Assembly: GCF_003259845.1 (NCBI RefSeq)
Contig: NZ_QLMJ01000007.1
Location: 124,001-188,000 of the forward strand
Origin: Actinoplanes lutulentus
Lineage (GTDB): Bacteria > Actinomycetota > Actinomycetes > Mycobacteriales > Micromonosporaceae
DNA length: 64,000 nucleotides
Direction of reading: 5' to 3'
Part shown: positions 35,048 to 43,479 of the stretch, one piece after another
Position numbering within the stretch: the first letter of the stretch is position 1
How the letters are laid out: every line of letters starts with the position of its first letter
Notes under the pieces: model-generated
Database searches by the model: none
Told to the model about the DNA's origin: nothing
Seen by the model: the letters and a program-made list of their open reading frames with translations, nothing else
Translations under genes and position numbers: made by a program

Positions 35048-36289
35048 ATGGCCCGGGTACGCGCGGCTCTCTATCTCGACTTCGACAACGTGTTCAGCGG
35101 CCTGATCAAACAGGATCCTGACGTCGCCATCCGGTTCGCCAAGGAGCCGGCCGCATGGCTGGCCCGGCTGACCGCATCGCTGACCGTGGACGGTCCACGC
35201 CGCTGGCTGGTGGTCCGCTGTTACATGAACCCGGGCGGCTGGGTGCCGAACCCGGACCCGGAGGCCAGCCCGCCGCGCCTCTACTACTCCCAGTTCCGGC
35301 CGTTCTTCGTGAACGCCGGCTTCGAGGTGATCGACTGCCCGAGGCTGACGCACACGAAGAACGCGGCGGACATCCGGATGGTGGTGGACGCCGTCGACGC
35401 GCTTGCCGACCCGGTGGTCTACGAGGAGTTCGTGATCGCGTCCGGGGACTCGGACATGACGCCGCTGCTGGTGCGGCTGCGGCGCTCCGATCGGCGTACC
35501 ACGATCGTCTCGCCGTCGGACGCCGCGGAGGCGTTCGTGGCCGTGGCCGACCGCCTGATCACCAGCCAGGAACTGCTCGAACTGGTGCAGGGTGAGCCGG
35601 TCGAGACCGACGAGGAGCCGCCCGAGGGCCCGGCCGCGGTGGTCGCCGAGGCCCCGGTCTCCTACGAGCAGTTCCGCGACCTGGTCCGCTGGCGTTACGA
35701 GGCGACGACCGCCCCGCTCAACCTGGCGTCGCTCGCCCACGACCTGCGCCGCCAGCTCGGCCCGAGCGTGGACGAGACGAACTGGTTCGGCTTCGGTGGC
35801 TTCGTCCGCGGCCTGGAGAGCCTCGGGCTGGCGCACGCGAAGTTCTCCAACCACTTCGTCTGGGACGAGAGCCGGCACGACCCGCCCGAGTCCTCCGGCG
35901 GCTCCGGTCCGGCGCCCGAGCCGGTGGGCCGCCTCAGCGCCCTGCTCAGCCTGCCCCGGCTGCCCCGGGAGATGTGGCCGGACGTCTACCAGGCCCTCGC
36001 CGAGTACGCGGCCGACCACCACTTCAACCTGACCGAGGCGACCCGGTGGGCCCGCGACCGGCTGGCCGAGAACGGCGTGGACGTGAGCCGCGCCTCGATC
36101 GCCTTCGTCACCCGGGGTACGGCGTTCGGCGGAGCACCGCTGTACCGGCAGCCGCCACCGGTCGCCGAGGAGATCGCCACCGCGTTCGCCGACAACGTGC
36201 TGAACCGTGCCGAGGCGGCCTCCATCGCGCTGACCGACGAGGAGTCCGCCGAGGTGCGGGAATGGCTGGGTGCGGCGAAAGAGGCCTGA
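35048..36289 (+). CDS. NYN (PIN-like) nuclease domain with OST-HTH/LOTUS-like domain
   Basis: A 413-residue protein. Residues ~5-170 form an NYN domain: ALYLDFDNVF (acidic Asp11 and Asp13), an ADIRMVVDAVDAL helix and FVIASGDSDMTPLL, carrying the acidic cluster expected of a Mg2+-dependent RNase. Residues ~205-285 (SYEQFRDLVRWRYEATTAPL to WFGFGGFVRGLESL) resemble an OST-HTH/LOTUS RNA-binding domain, and the C-terminal ~120 residues are helical. NYN-OST proteins are thought to act in RNA processing or decay. The start is ATG 35048; an earlier in-frame start at 34976 lies in the divergent promoter region and lacks a ribosome site. Confidence 0.85.
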   Translation: MARVRAALYLDFDNVFSGLIKQDPDVAIRFAKEPAAWLARLTASLTVDGPRRWLVVRCYMNPGGWVPNPDPEASPPRLYYSQFRPFFVNAGFEVIDCPRLTHTKNAADIRMVVDAVDALADPVVYEEFVIASGDSDMTPLLVRLRRSDRRTTIVSPSDAAEAFVAVADRLITSQELLELVQGEPVETDEEPPEGPAAVVAEAPVSYEQFRDLVRWRYEATTAPLNLASLAHDLRRQLGPSVDETNWFGFGGFVRGLESLGLAHAKFSNHFVWDESRHDPPESSGGSGPAPEPVGRLSALLSLPRLPREMWPDVYQALAEYAADHHFNLTEATRWARDRLAENGVDVSRASIAFVTRGTAFGGAPLYRQPPPVAEEIATAFADNVLNRAEAASIALTDEESAEVREWLGAAKEA

Positions 36290-36300
36290 GGCCGGCTCCG

Positions 36301-36342
36301 GTGCCGGTGCCGGTGCCGGTGCCGGTGCCGGTGCCGGTGCCG
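36301..36342. repeat. Seven tandem copies of GTGCCG
   Basis: Seven perfect hexamer copies fill most of the 56-bp gap between the NYN gene stop (36289) and the convergent TetR stop (36346). The run ends at a short CCGGTCT-CAC-AGACCGG hairpin (36340-36356) that overlaps the TetR stop codon. The hexamer array is likely to vary in copy number by slippage. Confidence 0.9.
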
Positions 36343-36345
36343 GTC

Positions 36346-36957
36346 TCACAGACCGGTGAAGAGTCTTTCGGCGGCCGATTCCCAGGAGTCGACCAGGTCG
36401 ATCGAGGCCGGGTCACGCAGCCACTGGATCTGGAGGCCGTCCATCATCGCGACCACCTGGCCGGCCAGCCGGAACCGGGCGACCTCGCCGCCCGGCGCGA
36501 GGCTCGCCAGCATCTTCAGGGTGTTGCGCTGCCGGTCCTGGAAATATCCATGCGCCGGGTGGCCGGGCGCCAGCGACTCGGCCTCCAGCACGGCGAACAG
36601 CCGGACGATCTCCGGCTGGCCGGCGTTGCGGCGGACCAATGCCCGGCAGACCTGCCGCAGGGTGATCCCCGCGTCCGGTGTCCAGACCCGGTCGACCGGC
36701 ACGGCCAGCTCCTCGGCGAGCGTGCGGGTGTCCACCTCGTCGCGGTGCTCCAGGACCGCGACCAGCAGATTGTCCTTGGTGCCGACGTGGTGCAGCAGGC
36801 CCGGAACGGTCAGCACGCAGCCGTCCGCGACGTCCTGCATCGACAGCCCCCAGAAGCCGCGCTCGGCGACCAGACGGGTCGTGACCTCGATGATCTGCCG
36901 GCGCCGCTCGGCGGCCGGCAGCCGGGCCCGCTCGCGGCGGATGGGCTGGGTTTTCAC
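36346..36957 (-). CDS. TetR family regulator, divergent from GH3 gene
   Basis: A 203-residue protein: AAERRRQIIEVTTRLVAERG followed by FWGLSMQDVADGCVLTVPGLLHHVGTKDNLL (residues ~15-65). The recognition helix is unusual (TVPGLLHHV), a version seen in TetR proteins next to glycosidase genes. The GTG start is at 36957. It diverges from the beta-glucosidase gene across 113 bp that contain the palindrome TACCTAGTAGGTA, so it probably represses that gene in response to a sugar (inference). Confidence 0.88.
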   Translation of the reverse strand: MKTQPIRRERARLPAAERRRQIIEVTTRLVAERGFWGLSMQDVADGCVLTVPGLLHHVGTKDNLLVAVLEHRDEVDTRTLAEELAVPVDRVWTPDAGITLRQVCRALVRRNAGQPEIVRLFAVLEAESLAPGHPAHGYFQDRQRNTLKMLASLAPGGEVARFRLAGQVVAMMDGLQIQWLRDPASIDLVDSWESAAERLFTGL

Positions 36958-37024
36958 AGCGTCTTTCCTACCAGCAACCCCTTGCTCCGCCGGTGCGGGC
37001 GGGGTTATGTTTCCCGTTAATTAA

Positions 37025-37037
37025 TACCTAGTAGGTA
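37025..37037. promoter_or_regulatory. Palindromic operator between tetR and GH3 gene
   Basis: TACCTA-G-TAGGTA is a perfect 6-bp inverted repeat around one base. It lies 34 bp upstream of the GH3 start, where repressor binding would block transcription; binding by the divergent TetR is inferred. Confidence 0.65.
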
Positions 37038-37070
37038 CTCAGTAAGCAGTCTCTAGGGAGCTTCGATCTC

Positions 37071-39293
37071 ATGTCTTCCGAGCTCAGCACCGCCGACCAG
37101 GCGGCGATCACCAGTGGCAGCGACTTCTGGCACACCAGCGCGGTCGAGTCCGCCGGTCTGCCCGCGGTCACCGTGACCGACGGCCCGCACGGTGTGCGCA
37201 TGCAGGCCTCCGGCGGCGACCTGCTCGCCGGCGTCCCGGCCACCTGTTTCCCGCCCGCGGTCGCCAGCGCCTCCACCTGGGATCCCGACCTGCTGCGCCG
37301 GATGGGTGAGGCGCTCGGCGACGAGTGCCGCGCGCAGGACGTCGCGGTGCTGCTCGGCCCCGGTGTCAACATCAAGCGCAGCCCCCTCGGCGGGCGCAAC
37401 TTCGAATACTTCTCCGAGGACCCGATCCTCACCGGCATCCTCGCCACCGAGTGGGTGCGCGGCCTACAGAGCAAGGGCGTCGGCGCGTCGCTCAAGCACT
37501 TCGCGGTGAACAGCCAGGAGACCGACCGCATGCGGGTCAGCGCCGAGGTCGACGAGCGCACGCTGCGCGAGATCTACCTCCGCGCCTTCCACCGGGTCGT
37601 CACCCAGGCCCAGCCGTGGACCGTCATGTGCGCCTACAACAAGGTCAACGGGGTCTATGCGAGCGAGCACCACTGGCTGCTCACCGAGGTGCTGCGCGAC
37701 GAGTGGGGCTTCGAGGGCCTGGTCGTCTCCGACTGGGGCGCCGTGGTCGACCGGGTCAAGGCCGTCGCCGCCGGGCTCGACCTGACCATGCCGGGGCCGG
37801 ACGCCGCTGGTGATGCCGCACTCGTCGGCGCCGTCGAGGCGGGGCAGCTCGATCCGGCGTTGCTGCGGGTGTCCGCTGAGCGCGTACGAAAGCTGGTGGA
37901 GAAGGCCGGGCAGCGCCCGGCGGGAGGTTACGACGCTGCCGCGCACCACGCTCTGGCCCGGGAGATCGCCGGCCGCGCGATCGTGCTGCTGAAAAACGAG
38001 GGTGGCCTGCTTCCGCTGGCTGATTCCGGCGTGTCGGTCGCGGTGCTCGGCGAGTTCGCCCGCACCCCGCGTTACCAGGGCGGCGGCAGCTCGCAGATCA
38101 CGCCCACCCAGCTCGACGACGCGCTCACCCAGATCCAGGCCTCGACCGGCGCGGCCGTCACGTTCGCGGCGGGTTACACGGTCGAGGGCACCGAGGCGGA
38201 CGAGGCTCTGCTGGCCGAGGCCGTCACGGCCGCGCGGTCCAGTGACGTGGCCGTCGTCTTCGTCGGCAGCGTGCACGAGACCGAGGGCGCCGACCGTGAC
38301 TCGCTCGACCTCCCGGCCTCGCAGCTCGCGCTGATCGAGCGGGTCGCCGCCGCCAATCCGCGGACGATCGTGGTGCTCTCCAACGGCGCGGTCATCGCGA
38401 CGAAGCCGTGGGACGACACGGTCCCGGCCCTGGTGGAGGGCTGGTTGCTCGGCCAGGCCGGCGGCAGCGCCATCGCCGACGTGCTCTTCGGCCGGGTCAA
38501 CCCGTCCGGCCGGCTCGCCGAGACGATCCCGCTGAAACTCGCCGACCACCCCTCCTACCTGGACTTCCCCGGGGAGAACGGCCACGTGCGGTACGGCGAG
38601 GGCATCCACGTGGGCTACCGCGGTTTCGACGCCCGGGAGCAGGATGTGGCGTACCCGTTCGGCTTCGGCCTGTCGTACACCACGTTCAGCTACGGCACCC
38701 CGAGCGCTGTCGCCACCGCGACCGGCATCGAGGTCCGCGTCCCGGTCACCAACACCGGCAGTCGCGCCGGGCGTGAGGTCGTGCAGGCGTACGTGTCGCT
38801 CCCCGGTTCTTCGGTGCGCCGGGCGCCGCGCGAGCTGAAAGCGTTCGCCAGCGCCGAGATCGAGGCCGGGGCGACCACCGAGGTGGTGCTCACGATCGAC
38901 CGGGCCGACCTGGCGTACTGGGAGACCCGCCTGGGCCGCTGGGTGGTCGAGGGCGGCGCCTACCAGGTGTCCATCGGCGCCTCGTCCCGTGACATCCGCG
39001 CCGAGGTGACCCTCGACGTCACCGCCGACGACGCCCGGGTCCCGCTGACCGTCGAGTCCAGCGTCGGCGAGTGGTTCGCCGACCCCCGCGGCGCCGAGCT
39101 CCTGGGCGCCGCCTTCGCCTCCGCGGCAGCCGAGGCCGCCGGCGACGCGGACAGCCCCATGTCCGCGATGGCCGCCGACCCGGCCATGCTGATGATGCTG
39201 GGAAGCCTTCCGCTGAGCCGGATGGCCGCCTTCCCGGGCAGCCCCCTCCACGCGGAGCAGCTCGACAACCTGGTCAAAGAGGCCAACAGCTAG
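37071..39293 (+). CDS. GH3 family beta-glucosidase
   Basis: A 740-residue glycoside hydrolase family 3 enzyme. The N-terminal barrel (~1-300) has DGPHGVRMQASGGD, LLGPGVNIKRSPLGGRNFEYFSEDP, KHFAVNSQETDR and the nucleophile Asp221 in VVSDWGAV. The second domain (~310-540) has IVLLKNEGGLLPL, and a fibronectin-III-like domain follows from ~575 (PVTNTGSRAGREVVQAY). There is no PA14 insert and no signal peptide, so it works in the cytoplasm on imported oligosaccharides. ATG start with AGGGAG 12 bases upstream. It is probably controlled by the divergent TetR. Confidence 0.94.
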   Translation: MSSELSTADQAAITSGSDFWHTSAVESAGLPAVTVTDGPHGVRMQASGGDLLAGVPATCFPPAVASASTWDPDLLRRMGEALGDECRAQDVAVLLGPGVNIKRSPLGGRNFEYFSEDPILTGILATEWVRGLQSKGVGASLKHFAVNSQETDRMRVSAEVDERTLREIYLRAFHRVVTQAQPWTVMCAYNKVNGVYASEHHWLLTEVLRDEWGFEGLVVSDWGAVVDRVKAVAAGLDLTMPGPDAAGDAALVGAVEAGQLDPALLRVSAERVRKLVEKAGQRPAGGYDAAAHHALAREIAGRAIVLLKNEGGLLPLADSGVSVAVLGEFARTPRYQGGGSSQITPTQLDDALTQIQASTGAAVTFAAGYTVEGTEADEALLAEAVTAARSSDVAVVFVGSVHETEGADRDSLDLPASQLALIERVAAANPRTIVVLSNGAVIATKPWDDTVPALVEGWLLGQAGGSAIADVLFGRVNPSGRLAETIPLKLADHPSYLDFPGENGHVRYGEGIHVGYRGFDAREQDVAYPFGFGLSYTTFSYGTPSAVATATGIEVRVPVTNTGSRAGREVVQAYVSLPGSSVRRAPRELKAFASAEIEAGATTEVVLTIDRADLAYWETRLGRWVVEGGAYQVSIGASSRDIRAEVTLDVTADDARVPLTVESSVGEWFADPRGAELLGAAFASAAAEAAGDADSPMSAMAADPAMLMMLGSLPLSRMAAFPGSPLHAEQLDNLVKEANS

Positions 39294-40422
39294 CCCCCGC
39301 CCGCCCGGCCGCCCTTAACCCACGTCCAGCCGCGACACCACCCGAGCCGCGCCGCGGCACCACCCGGGCCGGGCAGGGCCGGGCAGGGCCGTGGCATTGG
39401 CCGAGCCGAGCCGGGCCGTGGCATTGCCCGGACCGGGCCGGGCCGCGTGGCATTGCCCGAGCCGGGCTGCGGCGTTGCCCGAGCCGAGCTGGGGCGTGGC
39501 GTCACCCGAGCCGGGCCGGGGCATTGCCCAGGCCGGGCCGGGGCATTGCCCAGGCCGGGCCGGGGCATTGCCCGGACCGGGCCATGACCTGGCATGCCCA
39601 AGCTGGGCCATGACGTGGCATTGCCCGGGCCACGGGATTACCCGAGCCACGGCATTGGCCCGAGCTGCAGCATTAACCCGAGCCACAGTGTTGTCCGGGC
39701 TGCGGGGTTGCCCGGGCTGCGGCATTGCCCGGGGTGTGGCTGCGCGCGCTCGGTTTGGCTGGCGGCGGCTGGTTGCCGCCCGGCTTGCTTGGCGGCGGCT
39801 GGCTCGCTTTCCTCATAGACAGCGCGATCTTGGCGGGTTCTGGCTGCTCGACTTTGCCATCGTGGAGGCGGGCGACCCAGGTCAGGGGCACTTTCGACGG
39901 GAACCTCGTGTTCCGTCTGGCGGCACGATTTCCACGATCCTTGCCGGCTGTGGCCGGATGGCCGGACGGCGCCACTTGTCTCACCGAACTGTCACGGAGG
40001 GTGAGCGCCAGGCACGGGTGCCGCCGTTGTCGGCCCGATCTTGGAGAATCTTGGGTGTTCTGGCGGTGTTCTGGCCACCACAGGTTTCCAAGATTCGGCG
40101 ATTTCCGCCTTTTATGACGGCAGTGCGTGATCAGGGTGCTCGCGGAACGCTCGGAGTCGGCATGCCGCGGGCGGCCTTCCCGGAAACTTGTGCGTTTGTG
40201 GTTGGACGGACGGCCGAACCGCACAAGATTCGAGCGGTACCTCGCAATGAGAGCCGTCTTGGCGCCAGAACCCGTCGGCGGCCCGCCGAATGGCGAAACT
40301 CGGCGGCAGGTCGCGGGAGATGAAGACCCAGGCCGGGATGTCGCCGTAGGGTTCCAGCCATTTCGAGTGGCTGATGCGACGGCCCGGGTTGTCACGATCG
40401 CGGGCGGGGCGGTGTGGCGAGT
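39294..40422. other. Gene-free, repeat-rich stretch of about 1.1 kb
   Basis: No coding region is supportable here. Positions 39350-39725 are low-complexity G/C sequence built from variants of a GGGCCGGGGCATTGCCC-type unit, including three consecutive 22-bp copies at 39511-39576. The rest holds an inverted repeat of GAATCTTGG (40046-40054) with CCAAGATTC (40088-40096) and the stem-loop at 40187-40227. Long open frames here consist of Pro/Ala/Gly/Arg-rich repeats and are composition artefacts. Confidence 0.75.
40187..40227 (+). repeat. Stem-loop repeat, copy B (related to 23976-24020)
   Basis: Arms CTTGTGCG (40187-40194) and CGCACAAG (40220-40227) enclose exactly 25 nt. The core shares CGG..GGCCGAA with copy A when that copy is read on the minus strand; the stem differs by a compensated base pair. 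Confidence 0.65.
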
Positions 40423-40567
40423 TCTACGTGCGGGTTCGGCTCAGTCGGGCCTCTACCGGCGGGTTCGGCTCAGTCGGGCCTCTACCGGCGGGTTCGGCTC
40501 AGTCGGGCCTCTACGTGCGGGTTCGGCTCAGTCGGGCCTCTACGTGCGGGTTCGGCTTAGTAGGGCC
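40423..40567. repeat. Five tandem 29-bp repeats derived from a response-regulator 3' end
   Basis: Five consecutive units of exactly 29 bp start at 40423, 40452, 40481, 40510 and 40539. The last unit is the real 3' end and stop codon of the minus-strand receiver gene (stop at 40540-40542); the other four are downstream copies differing by a few bases (CGTG versus CCGG after TCTA). Confidence 0.92.
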
Positions 40568-40914
40568 TGGATGCGGGAGACCAGCTCTCGGGGGCTGAAC
40601 GGCTTGGTCACGTAGTCGTCGGCGCCCGCGCTGAAGCCGCCTTCGACGTCCTGTTCCTGGACTCGGGCGGTCAGCATGATGATCAGCATGTCGGCGGTGC
40701 TGGGGTCAGCCCGCAGCATCCGGCAGACGTCGATGCCGGATAGACCCGGCATCGAGACGTCGAGCACGGCAAGGGTCGGATGATGCGCGCGCGCCGTGTC
40801 CACGGCGGCCTGCCCGTCCCCGACGGTAATGACCTCCAGACCGGCCTGTTCCAGCTTGAAAGCCACCAGATCGCGGATGTCGGCATCATCGTCGGCCACC
40901 AGGACCGTCGTCAC
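40540..40914 (-). CDS. Single-domain response regulator (CheY-like receiver)
   Basis: A 124-residue receiver domain alone: acidic DDD at 8-10, phospho-acceptor Asp52 in AVLDVSMPGLSG, Thr/Ala switch region LTARVQ and Lys104 in YVTKPF. It has no output domain, so it must act through protein contacts. The GTG start follows GGAGG. No kinase gene is adjacent. The final codons (LLSRTRT, stop) lie in the first of five 29-bp tandem repeats that extend beyond the gene. Confidence 0.9.
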   Translation of the reverse strand: MTTVLVADDDADIRDLVAFKLEQAGLEVITVGDGQAAVDTARAHHPTLAVLDVSMPGLSGIDVCRMLRADPSTADMLIIMLTARVQEQDVEGGFSAGADDYVTKPFSPRELVSRIQALLSRTRT

Positions 40915-41132
40915 GGCAGTTCCTCCCTCGACCCTTTTATTGGACTTTATCGCGTTAAACCCGGCTGGGGGTCGGAACTGCGACCGGCGGCAGGCACGAA
41001 CAGGGGACGACGCCGGTGCAACTCAGCGGCAACCTGGAGGAGCCGGGGTTGCATCCTCCCGGCGGTGTGCTGGATCAGCCGAACACCGCGGCCGATGAAA
41101 CCACAGCACCACCGGATGGCTTGGAGGACCGG

Positions 41133-41363
41133 ATGAACGCACTGCTCGCCGACGAACGTTCCGAAGCGCTCTTCGCCTCGGATGTGCAGCGCTCGCAGGA
41201 GCCGACGCCGGAGCTGATCCGCGAGGCGGTCACCGCCACGGTGGGCCGGCTCGGAGCGACCGGATGTGCCGAGCTGGTCGCCCAGGAGTTCGGCGAGCAC
41301 CCGGACTGTGCGATCAACCGGATGAGGTGGGCTCGCAATGCCATCCGACGCGCGTTCGCGTGA
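41133..41363 (+). CDS. Small conserved actinobacterial protein
   Basis: A 76-residue protein starting at ATG 41133, which has GGAGG six bases upstream; the frame is open back to a GTG at 41016, but that start is weaker. The sequence (EALFASDVQRSQEPTPELI..., then GATGCAELVAQEFGEHPD and INRMRWARNAI) resembles a family of short helical proteins of unknown function that I remember from other actinomycetes. No domain function can be given. Confidence 0.65.
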   Translation: MNALLADERSEALFASDVQRSQEPTPELIREAVTATVGRLGATGCAELVAQEFGEHPDCAINRMRWARNAIRRAFA

Positions 41364-41440
41364 CAAGTGGGCGGTCACCACGGGGGTCGATTGTGCGTAC
41401 CCTCTGGCGCGCGGAACGCGCGGGCCTTAAGCTTTCCGCC

Positions 41441-41473
41441 ATGCTCGCGAAAATGATGTGGTGGCCCGCCTGA
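41441..41473 (+). CDS. trpL: trp operon leader peptide (MLAKMMWWPA)
   Basis: A 10-codon frame with two consecutive Trp codons (TGGTGG), ending at TGA 41473, 113 bp before the anthranilate synthase gene. Tandem Trp codons followed by alternative hairpins are the hallmark of ribosome-mediated attenuation. An upstream AAGCTTTCC gives no strong ribosome site, which is usual for weakly defined leader cistrons in this group. Confidence 0.88.
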   Translation: MLAKMMWWPA

Positions 41474-41536
41474 CCGGCGGCCCCTTTATCGCGAGCTGAA
41501 TCAGCTACCGCGGCCGCCTCTCCGAGGCGGCCGTTC
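41458..41536 (+). promoter_or_regulatory. trp attenuator
   Basis: Three elements are visible. Segment 1 (CCGCC, 41466-41470) can pair with segment 2 (GGCGG, 41476-41480). Segment 2 (GGCGGCC, 41476-41482) can instead pair with segment 3 (GGCCGCC, 41512-41518) as antiterminator. Segment 3 with segment 4 forms a perfect 10-bp terminator stem (41511-41520 with 41524-41533, loop TCC) followed by TTCT. A ribosome stalled on the Trp codons would cover segment 1 and favour read-through. Confidence 0.85.
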
Positions 41537-41585
41537 TGCTGTGGCCCGTCCTCGGTCAGCGGCCTTGCCGAGGAACGAGGATCCC

Positions 41586-43409
41586 ATGCCATTCGCCCTG
41601 CTCCACCGCGACGGTGCCGACCACGTCGAAGTGCTCACCGGTGATGTCGTCACGGTGGAAACGCTCGCCGGCATTCCGCTGGAACCGGGCCGGCCCGTTC
41701 TCGCGGTGATCCCCTATCGGCAGATCGCCGAACGCGGTTTCGACTGCGTCGACGACGGCGCCCCGCTGGAATGCCTCCTCGTCGACAGCATCGAACGCCA
41801 GCCGCTCGACGCCTTTCCGCCCGGTGACCTGACGGTTCGGGACGGCGGATTCGACATCAGCGACGCCGAATACGGCACGATCGTGGAACGTGTTCTGCGC
41901 GACGAGATCGGGAACGGCGAAGGCGCCAACTTCGTCATTCACCGCGTGTGGAACGGCACTGTTGACGGCGATCCGGTCGAGGCGGCGCGGGCTGTTTTCG
42001 GTCGGTTGCTCGCGAACGAGCAGGGCACCTACTGGACGTTCCTGGTGCACACCGGCACCCGCACGCTCGTCGGCGCCACCCCGGAACGCCACGTCAGCGT
42101 GGCCGACGAAATCACCATGATGAATCCGATCAGCGGCACGTTCCGCCACGGCTCCGGCTCCATCCTCGATTTCCTGCGCGACCCCAAGGAGATCGAGGAG
42201 CTCTACATGGTCCTCGACGAGGAACTCAAGATGATGGCCACCGTCGCCGAACACGGCGGGCAGGTCGCCGGGCCATTCCTCAAGGAAATGGCCCACCTCA
42301 CCCACACCGAATATCTGCTCGCCGGGCGCGGTTCCCTTGACGTGCGCGACGTGCTCCGCGAGACAATGTTCGCGCCGACCGTCACCGGCAGCCCGATCGA
42401 GAACGCCTGCCGCGTCATCGCCCGCCACGAACAGCGCGGACGCCGCTATTATGCCGGCGTCGTCGCCCTTCTCGACCACGATTCGGCCGGTCGGCAGACG
42501 CTTGACGCGCCCATTCTGATCCGCACCGCCGAGATCTCCCCGGACGGCACGCTGCGCATTCCGGTCGGCGCCACGCTGGTCCGGCATTCGACGCCGGCCG
42601 GCGAAATCGCCGAGACCCACACCAAGGCGGCGGGCATTCTGGGTGCCTTCACTTCCGCTTCTTCTTCGGTACGGGAAACCTCGTCATCGTCGGAAACTCA
42701 GGAACTGCTGGCCGCTCGCAATGTGGAGCTGGCGCGGTTCTGGCTCGATTCCCGGGAGCCGGGCGCGCTGGAGGTCCCGGAACTGGCAGGGCGCACCGCC
42801 GTGATCGTGGACGGTGAGGACACGTTCACCGCGATGCTCGCCCACCAGCTGAAGGCTTTGGGTCTCGGCGTCTCGGTGGTGCCGTGGTCCGCGCCGGTCC
42901 CACCCGCCGATCTTGTCGTGGTCGGCCCGGGTCCTGGCGATCCCGGTGACCTCTCCGATCCGAAGATGGCGACGTTGCACGCGCTGATCCGGTCGTTGCT
43001 GGACTCGGGGCGGCCGTTTTTCGCGGTCTGCCTCGGCCAGCAGGTGCTGGCGGCGGAGCTGGGGTTGTCGCTGGTTCGCCGGGACTCGCCTTATCAGGGG
43101 CTGGCCCGCGACATCGACCTTTTCGGAACGGTCCGCCGGGTCGGCTTCTATTCAAGCTTCGCCGCGATGGCGGGGTTGGGGGTGGGCTCCGCTGAGGCGG
43201 GGTTGGGGATGGGCTCTGCCGGGGTGGCGGCGAATGTGGAGCTGGCGGTTGATCCGGTGGATGGGCTGGTCCACGGGCTGCGCGGGGCGCGATTCGCGGG
43301 GGTGCAGTTCCACCCGGAGTCGGTGCTGAGCCGGGACGGGGTGGACGTGTTGCGAGAACTGTTGCCGCCATTGCTGGCGGAGGTGGTTAGCCCGATCGTG
43401 AGCGGGTAG
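41586..43409 (+). CDS. trpEG: Fused anthranilate synthase (TrpE-TrpG)
   Basis: A 607-residue protein. The chorismate-binding part (~90-380) contains NPISGTFRHGSG, EIEELYMVLDEELKMMA, TVTGSPIENACRVI and RRYYAGVVAL; the glutamine amidotransferase part (~405-607) has VVGPGPGDPGDLSDP, the nucleophile Cys482 in AVCLGQQ and the His/Glu pair in GVQFHPES. It makes anthranilate from chorismate and glutamine. PhzE of phenazine clusters has the same layout, but the Trp-codon leader directly upstream argues for tryptophan synthesis. Start: ATG 41586, with GAGG seven bases upstream. No other trp gene follows. Confidence 0.9.
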   Translation: MPFALLHRDGADHVEVLTGDVVTVETLAGIPLEPGRPVLAVIPYRQIAERGFDCVDDGAPLECLLVDSIERQPLDAFPPGDLTVRDGGFDISDAEYGTIVERVLRDEIGNGEGANFVIHRVWNGTVDGDPVEAARAVFGRLLANEQGTYWTFLVHTGTRTLVGATPERHVSVADEITMMNPISGTFRHGSGSILDFLRDPKEIEELYMVLDEELKMMATVAEHGGQVAGPFLKEMAHLTHTEYLLAGRGSLDVRDVLRETMFAPTVTGSPIENACRVIARHEQRGRRYYAGVVALLDHDSAGRQTLDAPILIRTAEISPDGTLRIPVGATLVRHSTPAGEIAETHTKAAGILGAFTSASSSVRETSSSSETQELLAARNVELARFWLDSREPGALEVPELAGRTAVIVDGEDTFTAMLAHQLKALGLGVSVVPWSAPVPPADLVVVGPGPGDPGDLSDPKMATLHALIRSLLDSGRPFFAVCLGQQVLAAELGLSLVRRDSPYQGLARDIDLFGTVRRVGFYSSFAAMAGLGVGSAEAGLGMGSAGVAANVELAVDPVDGLVHGLRGARFAGVQFHPESVLSRDGVDVLRELLPPLLAEVVSPIVSG

Positions 43410-43479
43410 CGAAAGAGGTACCGGTGGTCCACGGTGATCGAGAGCCTCACCGTGGACCACCGGCCTACGTCTCCCGACC

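Noticed and set aside
39391..40323. Long open frame in the gene-free region
   Set aside because: The translation is a degenerate Pro/Ala/Gly/Arg repeat (GPGRA-, LPEPS-type) generated by GCCGGGCC-rich DNA, with no ribosome site; open frames occur on both strands, so it is a composition artefact.
41586..43409. Phenazine PhzE instead of anthranilate synthase
   Set aside because: No phz genes are nearby and the Trp-codon leader with attenuator directly upstream points to tryptophan synthesis.
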